Of a stretch of DNA of 64,000 bases, positions 1 to 8,124 are shown one piece after another. The translations under genes and the position numbers were made by a program. Under the pieces are notes generated by a model. The model made no database searches, had not been told where the DNA came from, and saw nothing but the letters and a program-made list of their open reading frames with translations. The stretch is taken from NCBI RefSeq assembly GCF_001894985.1, contig NZ_BCXG01000007.1, positions 186,001 through 250,000 of the forward strand, written 5' to 3'. The stretch's first letter is position 1. Every line of letters begins with the position of its first letter. The stretch comes from Rhodococcus tukisamuensis NBRC 100609. Its GTDB lineage: Bacteria > Actinomycetota > Actinomycetes > Mycobacteriales > Mycobacteriaceae.

Positions 1-753
1 GGGTCCACGCGCGCCGGCACCCGGGTCAGTGAACTGGCCGCCCGCACCGTCAAACGGGTCACCCTCGAACTCGGCGGCAAGAGCGCCAACGTGGTGCTCC
101 CCGACGCCGACCTCGACGCGGTCGTGCCGCACGCCGTGCAGATGGCGTTCCTGAACTCCGGCCAGACCTGCTCGGCGCTGACGCGACTGATCGTCCCCCG
201 GGACAGGCTCACCGAGGTCGAGTCCGCGGTCAAGGCCGCCGCGGAGTCGGTCGCCGTCGGCGAACCCGCCGACGCGGGAACCGTGCTCGGCCCTCTGGTC
301 TCGAAGACGCAACTGGACCGCGTCCGCGGCTACATCGACCGCGGCGTGGCGGAGGGCGCCACCCTTCTCACCGGCGGCAGCGGACCGCTCTCCGGACTGC
401 CGGCCGGGTACTACGTCAAGCCGACCGTGTTCTCGGATGTGACCCCGGACATGACGATTCACCGGGAGGAGATCTTCGGGCCGGTCCTCTCGATCGTCCC
501 CTACGACACCGAGGACGAGGCCGTCGCCATTGCCAACGACACCGACTACGGACTCTCGGGCGCGGTGTGGTCGCGGGACGTCGACCGGGCCCGCGCGGTG
601 GCCGGTCGTCTCCGGACCGGTCAGGTCGCGGTCAACGGCGGTGCGTTCAACCTGAACGCACCGTTCGGTGGCTACAAGCAGTCCGGCAACGGCCGCGAGT
701 TCGGACCCGACGGCCTCGCCGAGTTCCTGGAGACGAAGTCCATCCAGTTCTGA
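1..753 (+). CDS. Aldehyde dehydrogenase, C-terminal part (5' end outside window)
   Basis: NAD(P)-dependent oxidation of an aldehyde to the carboxylic acid. The frame is open from base 1, so the N-terminal cofactor-binding half lies upstream. Visible family motifs are the ELGGKSA block (codons from about base 67), the catalytic cysteine in NSGQTCS, the EEIFGPVLS block, and the C-terminal [17 protein letters not shown] segment. About 250 residues are present of the usual 480 to 500. It ends 9 bases before the convergent VOC gene. With the alcohol dehydrogenase at 1699 it could form an alcohol-aldehyde-acid route, but the substrate cannot be read from the sequence. Confidence 0.93.
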   Translation, partial: GSTRAGTRVSELAARTVKRVTLELGGKSANVVLPDADLDAVVPHAVQMAFLNSGQTCSALTRLIVPRDRLTEVESAVKAAAESVAVGEPADAGTVLGPLVSKTQLDRVRGYIDRGVAEGATLLTGGSGPLSGLPAGYYVKPTVFSDVTPDMTIHREEIFGPVLSIVPYDTEDEAVAIANDTDYGLSGAVWSRDVDRARAVAGRLRTGQVAVNGGAFNLNAPFGGYKQSGNGREFGPDGLAEFLETKSIQF

Positions 754-762
754 CGCTCGTCC

Positions 763-1362
763 CTAGCGCTCGTCCGCCATGTACTGCGCGTACCAGTCCG
801 GCCAGTTCGGGTCGGCCTGCCCGATCTGTTCCTCGTGCCTGCCGTGCGCGGCGGCCGCGCGGCGCAGCGCCTCCGCCAGGTCGGCGGCGGAGGCGTAGGC
901 CACCGGACCGGAGGTCACCACCCGGCCGGGTTGCCGGGTGGTGACCTCCTGCACGAACCAGGTGTTGCCGTCCGGGTCGGTGAAGGACAGCCACGAGCAG
1001 TAACTCAGGCGGTCCGGGTCCGGCCCGGGGACCCGTCCGGTGGCCCCGGCGTGGTGGTACACCCCACCGGTGTCGTGGAAGACGTCGCTGACCGGCGCAC
1101 CGCGGCTCGCCAGGTCGGCCCTGGCCGCCTCGATGTCGGTCACCACGAGCTGCGGGCCGTCCGCCGAACCTGGGACCGCCGAGGTGACACCGATTCCGAA
1201 GATGACCGAGCAGGCCGAACCCGGCGGTGTCAGCTGCACCACCCGGAAATCCGGGCCGGTGGTGACGTCGGCGTCCTCACGCCACCCGAGCGACTGGTAG
1301 AAGTTCTTGGCCCGGTCCACATCGGAGACCGGCAAAACCACAATCTCGAGCTTCATGTCCAC
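763..1362 (-). CDS. VOC (glyoxalase/bleomycin-resistance fold) family protein
   Basis: Small metal-dependent enzyme or binding protein of the vicinal oxygen chelate superfamily. It opens with the typical KLEIVVLPVSDVDRAKNFYQSLGW beta-alpha-beta unit (residues 3 to 26), and a second half contains the SFTDPDGNTWFVQEV strand that usually ends the fold. A C-terminal tail of about 50 residues rich in Ala and Asp/Glu (ending NWPDWYAQYMADER) goes beyond the minimal domain. I chose the GTG at 1362 because AGGAG lies 8 bases upstream; the ATG at 1356 is the alternative. Convergent with the aldehyde dehydrogenase and divergent from the alcohol dehydrogenase. Substrate unknown. Confidence 0.85.
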   Translation of the reverse strand: MDMKLEIVVLPVSDVDRAKNFYQSLGWREDADVTTGPDFRVVQLTPPGSACSVIFGIGVTSAVPGSADGPQLVVTDIEAARADLASRGAPVSDVFHDTGGVYHHAGATGRVPGPDPDRLSYCSWLSFTDPDGNTWFVQEVTTRQPGRVVTSGPVAYASAADLAEALRRAAAAHGRHEEQIGQADPNWPDWYAQYMADER

Positions 1363-1384
1363 GGCAACCACTCCTGTCGTTGCT

Positions 1385-1415
1385 GCCGGCCGATGTCACC
1401 GCCGGCCGATCTCAC
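1385..1415. repeat. 15-bp direct repeat upstream of the VOC gene
   Basis: GCCGGCCGATSTCAC occurs twice, at 1385-1399 and 1401-1415, with one mismatch and a 16-bp period. It lies 22 bases upstream of the VOC start, in the 336-base divergent gap before the alcohol dehydrogenase. Tandem sites with this spacing often bind a repressor on one DNA face; that role is inference. A TANNNT-type -10 (TACGGT, 1651-1656) is the only other signal I see in this gap; no gene is visible in it. Confidence 0.4.
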
Positions 1416-1698
1416 TCCGATTGGCCCGAGATCCACACTCCCACCACGAAACGCCGAAAGTCCATCACCCGTAGCACCTCGAAGGAGATGGCGACCGGCC
1501 GGGCGATGGTCATCGCGACGGATGGGCATTACGCTCGAAGCATCGACGCCGAATGGCGGTGGGCCCCGTCAGGACGGGACACGCCGCGGCGGTCCGGACC
1601 GTCTCTGCACCCGACTCCTGGCGAGTGTCTCTGCCGCGCACGACATCTCGTACGGTCCTCCGACCCGCGTTGATCACGCCAGGGAGGAGATATTCGTC

Positions 1699-2718
1699 AT
1701 GGCCAGTATCCGGTCCGTCCAGGTAGACCAGCCCGGCGCCGAACTGCACCTCACCACCCGCGAGATTCCCGACCCCGGTCCGGGTCAGGTGCGGGTCACC
1801 GTGGAGGCCTGCGGCATCTGTCACTCCGACGACGCGTTCGTCACCAACGCGCTGCCCGGCGTGACCTTCCCGGTGACCCCCGGCCACGAAATCGCGGGTC
1901 GCATCGACGCGGTCGGCGAGGCGGTCGCCCGCTGGCGCCCCGGGGATCGGGTGGCGGTCGGCTGGTTCGGCGGCGCGTGCCTGTACTGCGACCCGTGCCG
2001 TGACGGGGACTTCATGCACTGCGAGAACCTCCAGGTTCCCGGCTGGCACTACCCGGGCGGGTACGCCGACGCGGTGGTGGTGCCTGCCACCGCGATCGCC
2101 CGCATCCCCGACGAGTTCACCGCCGCCGAGGCCGGGCCCATGGCCTGCGCAGGGGTGACCACCTACAACTCGCTGCGCCGGAGCTCGGCCCGGCCCGGCG
2201 ACCTGGTCGCGGTCCTCGGCCTCGGTGGCCTCGGGCACCTGGGCGTCCAGTTCGCGGCGAAGATGGGTTTCGACACGGTGGCGATCGCCCGCGGCCCGGA
2301 CAAGGAACCGCTTGCCCGCCAGCTCGGCGCCCGGCACTACATCGACTCCACCACGCAGGACGTCGCCGTCGAGCTGCTCGCTCTGGGCGGGGCCAGGGTC
2401 GTCCAGGCCACCGCCGCCAACTCCGCGGCCATGGCCGCCACCATCGACGGGCTCTCCGCGGACGGCGAACTGATCGTCATCGGCGCCGTCCCGACGCCGA
2501 TCCCGGTCAGCCCCTTCCAACTGATCTTCCAGTCCCGCGCGGTGCGCGGGCACCCGGCCGGCACCGCCCGCGACGTCGAACGGACCCTGGACTTCGCGGC
2601 CCTCACGGGCATCCGTCCCATGATCGAGCAGGTCCCGCTGATCGACGCGCCGGCCGCGTACCGGCACGCCCTCAGCGGCAAGGCCCGATTCCGCGTCGTC
2701 CTGACGACCGGGCTCTGA
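1699..2718 (+). CDS. Zinc-dependent alcohol dehydrogenase (MDR family)
   Basis: Reversible NAD(P)-linked oxidation of an alcohol to an aldehyde, cytoplasmic. The catalytic-zinc cysteine motif CGICHSDD is at about residue 36 and the GHEIAGRIDAVGEAV strand follows. The structural-zinc cysteines are partly reduced: the GGACLYCDPCRDGDFMHC region keeps four Cys. The cofactor motif VLGLGGLGHLGVQFAAKMG marks the Rossmann fold. 339 residues is normal for the family. The ATG at 1699 has GGAGGA upstream and begins MASIRSVQVDQPG. It ends 3 bases before the convergent hydrolase. Its partner for the next oxidation could be the aldehyde dehydrogenase at 1-753. Confidence 0.93.
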   Translation: MASIRSVQVDQPGAELHLTTREIPDPGPGQVRVTVEACGICHSDDAFVTNALPGVTFPVTPGHEIAGRIDAVGEAVARWRPGDRVAVGWFGGACLYCDPCRDGDFMHCENLQVPGWHYPGGYADAVVVPATAIARIPDEFTAAEAGPMACAGVTTYNSLRRSSARPGDLVAVLGLGGLGHLGVQFAAKMGFDTVAIARGPDKEPLARQLGARHYIDSTTQDVAVELLALGGARVVQATAANSAAMAATIDGLSADGELIVIGAVPTPIPVSPFQLIFQSRAVRGHPAGTARDVERTLDFAALTGIRPMIEQVPLIDAPAAYRHALSGKARFRVVLTTGL

Positions 2719-2721
2719 CCG

Positions 2722-3531
2722 CTACGAGCCGCTGGCCGCCGCGACGATCGTGTCGGCCACCACGCCGGGCTGCGAGACCAGCGCGACATGCGAGGCCTGG
2801 ACCTCGCTGGTGTGCGCGTGCATGCGATCGGCCATGAACCGCTGCGCCGCCGGCGGGATCACCGTGTCCCCCGCCGAGACCAGGTACCAGCTCGGGGTGT
2901 CCGACCACGACGTGGGCCCGGACGGTTCGAGGTTCGCCCACAGGGCGATCGAGCGCTGGTGGGCGAGCATGGTCGCGGCGACACTGTCGCTGACGTCGGG
3001 CGCGAACACCTGGTGGAAATATGCGTCGGCGATGTAGCCGTCGAGGTTCTTGCCGCCGATCGCGTGCGCGTCGTCCACGACCTTCACCTGCAGGGCCGGC
3101 GGCAGGAGTTGGCTCCCGGGGAACCGGATCGGGTCCAGTGCCAGCTGGACCGGCTCGCCCTGCGCCGGGCCGAAGGCCGCCACGTAGACGAGCGCCCGCA
3201 CATTCGGGTTGTGGGTGTTGGTGATCACCGCGCCGCCGTAGGAGTGCCCGACGAGCACCACCGGGCCCGAGATGCCGGCGAGCGTCTTCTCGATCACGGC
3301 GGAGTCGTGACCGGGCCCGCGCAGTGGGTTGTCCGGTACGACGACGGTGTAGCCGCGGCCCCGCAGATTCGCCGCGACGCCGTCCCAACTGGTGGTGTCG
3401 GCGAACGCCCCGTGCACCAGCACGATCGTGGGCAGCGGTTTCGCGGCCGCCGGGACCGCGGTCGTCACGGCGGCCACGATCACCAGGGCCACCATGACGA
3501 AGGCCGACCTGGCGAGTTGGGTGATTCTCAT
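2722..3531 (-). CDS. Secreted alpha/beta hydrolase
   Basis: Serine hydrolase of the alpha/beta fold, probably an esterase, exported. Residues 1 to 30 (MRITQLARSAFVMVALVIV... ending AVPAAAKP) form a Sec signal peptide with an AAA cleavage region. The mature part starts with PTIVLVHGAFADTTSW, in which HG is the oxyanion motif. The nucleophile serine sits in VLVGHSYGGAVI, an acid is likely in SAGDTVIPP, and the histidine is in VQASHVALVSQP near the end. The start has AGGGA 7 bases upstream. It lies 44 bases downstream of the SDR gene on the same strand and is probably co-transcribed with it. Confidence 0.9.
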   Translation of the reverse strand: MRITQLARSAFVMVALVIVAAVTTAVPAAAKPLPTIVLVHGAFADTTSWDGVAANLRGRGYTVVVPDNPLRGPGHDSAVIEKTLAGISGPVVLVGHSYGGAVITNTHNPNVRALVYVAAFGPAQGEPVQLALDPIRFPGSQLLPPALQVKVVDDAHAIGGKNLDGYIADAYFHQVFAPDVSDSVAATMLAHQRSIALWANLEPSGPTSWSDTPSWYLVSAGDTVIPPAAQRFMADRMHAHTSEVQASHVALVSQPGVVADTIVAAASGS

Positions 3532-3575
3532 GAGGTGTCCCTTTCCTGCCCGGCTCTTCGGTGATCGGCTCCTAC

Positions 3576-4361
3576 CTACACGGTGGTGATGAATCCGCCG
3601 TCGATGGTCATGTCCGCGCCGGTGATGTTCGCGGCCCGGTCGGAGGCCAGGAACACCACCAGGTCGGCGACCTCGTCGGGGGTGGTGAACCGACCGGTCG
3701 CGGTGCCGGCGACGGCGCCGTCCGCGACCTCCTGGGCACTCGCGCCGCTCGACTTCCCGATCACGTCCGCGACGCCGCCGTCGCCGAACCACAGGTCCGT
3801 CGACACCGGTCCCGGGCTGACGGAGTTGGCGCGAACACCCTTGGGGCCCAGCTCTTTCGACAGGGCCTTGGTGAGGTTGGTGAGCGCGGCCTTGACCGCG
3901 CAGTAGTCGGGAATGCCGGGGTCGGGGTAGAACGCGTTGACCGAGCCGATCGTGACGATGGACCCGCTGCCGCGCGCGGTCATCCCCGGGATCGCGGCGC
4001 GGGTTGTCCGGACCGCGGCCATCATCCCGAGTGACCACGCGGCGTTCCAGTCCTCGTCGGTGACCGAGACGAAGCCGCCGGGCCGCGGGGTGACCGCGCC
4101 GGCGTTGTTGACCAGGATGTCGACACTGCCCAGTCGCTCGGCGGCCGCGACCAGCGCGATCGGCCCCTCGGCGGTGGACAGGTCACAGGCCACGAAGGTG
4201 ACCTTCCCTTCGGACTCGAGGGCCTCCAGTTGCGGTGTACGGGTGCGTGATCCGGCGACCACGTGCGCACCGGCCGCGGCGAGGCTGCGGGTGATCGCCA
4301 GGCCGATGCCCTTGCTGGCGCCGGTCACCACCGCGGATCTTCCATCGAGGTGCAGGTCCAT
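3576..4361 (-). CDS. Short-chain dehydrogenase/reductase (SDR, classical type)
   Basis: NAD(P)H-dependent oxidoreductase of about 261 residues. The cofactor motif TGASKGIG is near residue 14 and the NNAG motif at about residue 86. The active site has Ser in IGSVNAF and the YxxxK pair in PDYCAVKAALTNL. The C-terminus ends in the common ITGADMTIDGGFITTV. The ATG at 4361 is preceded by GGAGGG. It is the first gene of a two-gene unit with the secreted hydrolase and divergent from the FMO at 4589. Substrate not predictable. Confidence 0.92.
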   Translation of the reverse strand: MDLHLDGRSAVVTGASKGIGLAITRSLAAAGAHVVAGSRTRTPQLEALESEGKVTFVACDLSTAEGPIALVAAAERLGSVDILVNNAGAVTPRPGGFVSVTDEDWNAAWSLGMMAAVRTTRAAIPGMTARGSGSIVTIGSVNAFYPDPGIPDYCAVKAALTNLTKALSKELGPKGVRANSVSPGPVSTDLWFGDGGVADVIGKSSGASAQEVADGAVAGTATGRFTTPDEVADLVVFLASDRAANITGADMTIDGGFITTV

Positions 4362-4395
4362 CGGACACCCTCCCGGGTGGATGCGAACTCCATCC

Positions 4396-4417
4396 GGCCA
4401 CCGCGGCTGCGGTGGCC
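4396..4417. promoter_or_regulatory. 9-bp inverted repeat between SDR and FMO genes
   Basis: GGCCACCGC, a 4-base spacer GGCT, then GCGGTGGCC: a perfect inverted repeat 35 bases upstream of the SDR start, in the 227-base divergent gap. It could be an operator for a dimeric regulator or a hairpin in the SDR leader. No regulator gene is adjacent, so its role is open. Confidence 0.35.
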
Positions 4418-4588
4418 ATCACCGCGAACTCGAGGACCTGCGCCGACCGTCTTGGCGAAGTCGGGCGCGGTCCACCTGCGACAATAGCCCCGCACCGGCG
4501 TGCACGTCGGACGAACTTCCCCATCTGCGGCGACCCCGGTCGGCATCGATCCCTGTCGGACCGCCGTCTCCCGTGCCACCATGACGAC

Positions 4589-5986
4589 ATGTCCTACATG
4601 GTCAAGGCCGGGCATCGAGCTCCGGCCCAGGGTGCGCCGATCACCCCCGACCCCACCCTGCCGCGGGTCTGCGTGATCGGCGCCGGGTCGAGCGGGATCA
4701 CCGCGGCCAAGGCGCTCTACGGCGCGCGCGTCCCGTTCGAGTGCTACGAGCAGGGCCCGGTCGTCGGCGGCAACTGGGTCTACGACAACCCCAACGGCAG
4801 TTCCGCCTGCTACGACACCCTCGAGATCAACACGTCCTGCCCGCGGATGGCCTACTCCGACTTCGCGATGCCGCAGGACTACCCGGCTTACGCCATGCAC
4901 CACCAGGTCGCCGCCTACTTCCGGGACTACGTCGAGCACTTCGGCTTCGGCGACCGCCTGACCTTCTCGACCACCGTCGACCGGGTCGACCGGGGGGCCG
5001 ACGGCCGCTGGTCGGTCACCGTCACCGGGCCCGACGGAACGCGCACCGAGGAGTTCGACGCGGTCGTCGTCGCGACCGGCCACCACTGGGATGCGCGGTG
5101 GCCCGAGCCGGCCTACCCGGGCACGTTCGACGGGCAGCAGATCCACTCGCACGACTACCGCAATGCCGACCAGCTCAAGGGGCGGGACGTCGTGGTGGTG
5201 GGCGCGGGCAACTCGGCGATGGACATCGCGGTGGCGGCCGCCGAGTGCGCCCGGTCGGCGTCGATCTCCCAGCGTCGCGGCGAGTGGGTGCTCCGCAAGT
5301 TCCTGCTCGGGCGACCGTCGGACCAGATCGCGCTGCCGGCGTGGCTGCCCTGGTGGGTGACCAGCGCCCGGCTGGCCTTCGGCGCCGCCCTCTCCGGCAA
5401 CGTGGCCAAGCTCGGCCTGCCGCAGCCGACGCACCGTCCCGGCCAGTCGCATCCGGTGCAGTCCGAGGGCATCCGGGACGCCCTGCGCTCCGGACGGCTG
5501 ACCCCTCGGCCCGGCATCGAGCGGCTCGACGGCGACCGTGTCGTCTTCGTGGACGGGAGCAGCGCGCCGGCCGACCTGATCGTGTGGGCGACCGGGTACC
5601 GCGTGTCCTTCCCCTTCCTCGACCCGGACCTGCTGAGCGTCGAGGACAACGACCTGCCGCTGTGGAAGCGGACCGTCCACCCCGACCTGCCCGGCCTGTA
5701 CTTCGTGGGGCTGTTGCAGCCGGTGGGTGCGGTGATGCCGCTCGCCGAGGCACAGGGCGCCTGGATCGCCGAGACGGTGCGCGGCGACTACGTCGCCCCG
5801 GACGACACCGAGGTGCGGGCGCAGATGACCCGGGAGGACCAGCTCTACAAGAAGCGGTTCTACAAGTCCGCCCGTCACACCATGGAGGTCGACTTCGACC
5901 ACTACCTGTGGGAGCTGGGCCGTGAGCGCCGGCGGGGTGCCCGCCGCGCCAGTGCGGCGGTCGCCGAGTCCGTCAGGCCGGGGTAG
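4589..5986 (+). CDS. Flavin-containing monooxygenase (FMO-like)
   Basis: FAD- and NADPH-dependent oxygenation of an N, S or carbonyl substrate. The first Rossmann motif VIGAGSSGITAAKAL (about residues 30 to 45) binds FAD. The FMO fingerprint FDGQQIHSHDYRN matches FxGxxxH. The second Rossmann motif VVVGAGNSAMDIAV binds NADPH. The ATGY-like element WATGYRVSFPFLDPD is also present. 465 residues matches class B monooxygenases. The start at MSYMVKAGHR has no clear ribosome-binding site; a second ATG lies at 4598. Its last 14 bases overlap the end of the convergent LysR gene. Confidence 0.9.
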   Translation: MSYMVKAGHRAPAQGAPITPDPTLPRVCVIGAGSSGITAAKALYGARVPFECYEQGPVVGGNWVYDNPNGSSACYDTLEINTSCPRMAYSDFAMPQDYPAYAMHHQVAAYFRDYVEHFGFGDRLTFSTTVDRVDRGADGRWSVTVTGPDGTRTEEFDAVVVATGHHWDARWPEPAYPGTFDGQQIHSHDYRNADQLKGRDVVVVGAGNSAMDIAVAAAECARSASISQRRGEWVLRKFLLGRPSDQIALPAWLPWWVTSARLAFGAALSGNVAKLGLPQPTHRPGQSHPVQSEGIRDALRSGRLTPRPGIERLDGDRVVFVDGSSAPADLIVWATGYRVSFPFLDPDLLSVEDNDLPLWKRTVHPDLPGLYFVGLLQPVGAVMPLAEAQGAWIAETVRGDYVAPDDTEVRAQMTREDQLYKKRFYKSARHTMEVDFDHYLWELGRERRRGARRASAAVAESVRPG

Positions 5987-6863
5987 GACCCTCGCCGAAG
6001 GCAAGTCGGCAGTGCCACACGAACTCACGCAGCGCCGGGGTGCCCGTCCGACCCCAGACCAGCGCCAGCACCGCGGGGATCCCGACGTCGTCGATCACCC
6101 GGGCGACGAGCCCGCCGTACCCGCCCGCCATCGACTCGCTGAGGATCGCCACGCCGAGGCCACGGGTCGCGAGGTCCGCCACTGCGTCCGGCGCACTGGC
6201 CTGCAACGCGATCTCCGGCCGGGCCCCAACCGCCGCGCAGGCCTGGTCGAAGACCGTGCGGATCCCCGTGCCCTTCGGCATGCACACGATGGGGTGCCGC
6301 GCCAGGTCCTCGATCCGCACCCGTCGCAGCCCTGTCAGCGGGTGGCCGGGCGGCGCCGCCACCACGAGTCGCTCGCTGACGATCTGCAGCGCGTCCAGTC
6401 CCGGCGGCGGGGCCGATGCGGACCCGACCAGGGCCAGGTCCACCGCGCCGGACCGCACCTTGTCCGCCAACCGATCCGACCCGTCCTCGACGAGGGTGAT
6501 CTCGACCCCGGGATGAGCGGTGTGGAAGGCCGCCAGCGCGTCGAACAGCCCCGTGACGGTGCACGCGGTGACCATGCCGACCACCAGCCGACCCCGGATC
6601 AGGGTGGTCACCTCGTCGACGGCCTGCCGGACCGCCTCCGCCGACGTGAGCGCGGCGCGGGCGTGTGCGATCGCCGCCTTGCCCGCGGCGGTCAGGGTGG
6701 CGGTGCGGCTCGAACGGTCGATCAACTGTGCGCCGAGGTCGCGTTCGAGCTGGCGGATCTGCGCGCTGATCCCGGACTGGCTGACGTGCATGCGTTCGGC
6801 GGCCCGGGTGAAGTTGCATTCCTCGGCCACCGCGACGAGATACTCCAGCTGACGCAATTCCAT
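5973..6863 (-). CDS. LysR-type transcriptional regulator
   Basis: DNA-binding regulator of 296 residues. The N-terminal winged helix-turn-helix (MELRQLEYLVAVAEECNFTRAAERMHVSQSGISAQIRQLERDLG) is a textbook LysR start. The rest is the two-lobed effector domain. It is divergent from the SnoaL-like gene at 6971, the usual arrangement for a LysR regulator and its target. A perfect inverted repeat at 6876-6893, directly upstream of its start, is the likely operator. The inducer is unknown. Confidence 0.93.
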   Translation of the reverse strand: MELRQLEYLVAVAEECNFTRAAERMHVSQSGISAQIRQLERDLGAQLIDRSSRTATLTAAGKAAIAHARAALTSAEAVRQAVDEVTTLIRGRLVVGMVTACTVTGLFDALAAFHTAHPGVEITLVEDGSDRLADKVRSGAVDLALVGSASAPPPGLDALQIVSERLVVAAPPGHPLTGLRRVRIEDLARHPIVCMPKGTGIRTVFDQACAAVGARPEIALQASAPDAVADLATRGLGVAILSESMAGGYGGLVARVIDDVGIPAVLALVWGRTGTPALREFVWHCRLAFGEGPTPA

Positions 6864-6875
6864 GACTGCAGATTC

Positions 6876-6893
6876 TAGTTCCCAGAAGAACTA
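6876..6893. promoter_or_regulatory. Candidate LysR operator
   Basis: TAGTTCCCAGAAGAACTA is a perfect 6-6-6 inverted repeat starting 13 bases upstream of the LysR start codon, inside the 107-base gap shared with the divergent SnoaL-like gene. Position and symmetry fit autoregulation by the LysR protein; binding is inference. Confidence 0.5.
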
Positions 6894-6970
6894 TCTGTTG
6901 GACACATGACAGTCGGCGGGGAAGGCTGGACCCTGTCGGCAGAACCGTCCATTCGAGCAAAGGAATTGCC

Positions 6971-7342
6971 ATGTCGCCCAATGAGAAAGCGCTCGTCCCG
7001 GAAGACCTCACCCGCCTGTTCGTCGAACGCAGCAATGCCGGCGACGCGGCCGGGGTCGCGGCGCTCTACGAGGAGGATGCCGTGATGGCGTACCCACCCG
7101 GCGGCCAGACCGTGGGCCGCGCCGCCATCCAGGCACTCTGGGAGTCGGTGCTGGCGCACGCGCCGCGTTTCGAGCAGGAGCCGCCGCTGCCGACGCTGAT
7201 CAGCGGCAATATCGCACTGACGTCGACTCCCCCGAGGGACGGTGCGGGCGCCCGGGCCCAGGTCGCCCGCAGGCAGGCGGACGGAAGCTGGTTGCGGGTG
7301 CTCGATCAGCCGGAGTTCGTGACACCGACCGACGGCTCGTAG
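6971..7342 (+). CDS. SnoaL/NTF2-like small protein
   Basis: A 123-residue protein of the NTF2-like alpha+beta barrel group, as found in polyketide cyclases, ketosteroid isomerases and DUF4440 proteins. It shows the usual opening helix (DLTRLFVERSNAGDAAGVAALYEEDAVMAYPPGG) and a conserved final strand (SWLRVLDQPEFV). AAGGA lies 7 bases upstream of the ATG. It is divergent from the LysR gene and is its likely target. The family is too broad to name a reaction. Confidence 0.82.
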   Translation: MSPNEKALVPEDLTRLFVERSNAGDAAGVAALYEEDAVMAYPPGGQTVGRAAIQALWESVLAHAPRFEQEPPLPTLISGNIALTSTPPRDGAGARAQVARRQADGSWLRVLDQPEFVTPTDGS

Positions 7343-7380
7343 ACGGACTGCTGGTCAGCAGGCCGCGTCGACAATGCTCG

Positions 7381-7776
7381 TCATACATGCACGTTGAAGC
7401 CGAGGTCGACGTCGCAGGCGGCTTGTCCTCCCCGGATCCCCCAATTCTCGGGCTCGATCTCCCTCAGGGTGATCGTGATGTGGTCTCGGGGGATGTCGAG
7501 CGCCGCGAGGCGGTCGACGATTTCGGCATAGAGGTTCCGCTTGGCCTGCCCTGATCGACCGGCGAAACAATCGATCGAGACGATGGTGCAGAACTCGGGT
7601 TCCGCCAGATGCGGCGGGCAGGCGAACCTGTGGGGCTCATGTGCGATGAGTCGCACATGCTTGTCCTGCGGTGGGATGAGGAAAGCAGCCACCAGCGCGC
7701 CATGAACCGCGTCGATGATGGCAATTTCATCCGCTTCTGAATAACGTCGGCGAACCTCGATCAGGGCGGTAGGCAT
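7381..7776 (-). CDS. Tautomerase family protein
   Basis: 131-residue member of the tautomerase superfamily (4-oxalocrotonate tautomerase fold). The catalytic N-terminal proline follows the initiator Met directly (MPTALIEVRR), which fixes the start at 7776; AAGG lies 8 bases upstream. The fold looks like the longer Tautomerase_2 type, with LYAEIVDRLAALDIPRDHITITLREI near the C-terminus. Convergent with the SnoaL-like gene. The remnant of an aldo/keto reductase lies immediately upstream, so this gene may have been exposed by loss of a neighbour. Confidence 0.82.
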   Translation of the reverse strand: MPTALIEVRRRYSEADEIAIIDAVHGALVAAFLIPPQDKHVRLIAHEPHRFACPPHLAEPEFCTIVSIDCFAGRSGQAKRNLYAEIVDRLAALDIPRDHITITLREIEPENWGIRGGQAACDVDLGFNVHV

Positions 7777-7781
7777 GGTGT

Positions 7782-7970
7782 CTACCTTGTCAGATCGCTG
7801 AAGGTCTTGGTCGCGATCACGAGTTCGTCGCGACGCCGGCTCGCCCAGGAGTTGGCCGGCGATCTCCGTGGTTTCCACGGACCAGCTGCCAGGATATTCG
7901 CGAACACCGAAGCTCGAGAACTGGTTTGCGATGTCATCGGCGTGGGATGAATCGACGGGCGAATCCCGAG
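7782..7970 (-). pseudogene. Aldo/keto reductase remnant (frameshifted fragment)
   Basis: Read on the minus strand, one frame carries ETTEIAGQLLGEPASRR and the overlapping frame continues RRDELVIATKTFSDLTR before a stop at 7782. Joined by a frameshift, these match the aldo/keto reductase segment TE-x-ILG-x-x-L...RDELVIATK that precedes the catalytic lysine. Only about 60 residues of the usual 300 to 340 remain. It lies in the 348-base gap between the tautomerase and the mycolyltransferase; I see no intact gene in the rest of that gap. The RDELVIATK match is the strongest part; the upstream part is weaker. Confidence 0.5.
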
Positions 7971-8124
7971 CCGGTATCGCTGATCGGGAGATTCACCGCA
8001 CTTCAGACGGTATGGTGCTGCACCAATGCCGGTCCACGGGGAGGCTCGGTGCTGAGTTGACGACCGACCGTGAGCACATTCGGTGTTACGCGGCATGTTT
8101 CGAGTTCAGGGGGAGGACATCCGT

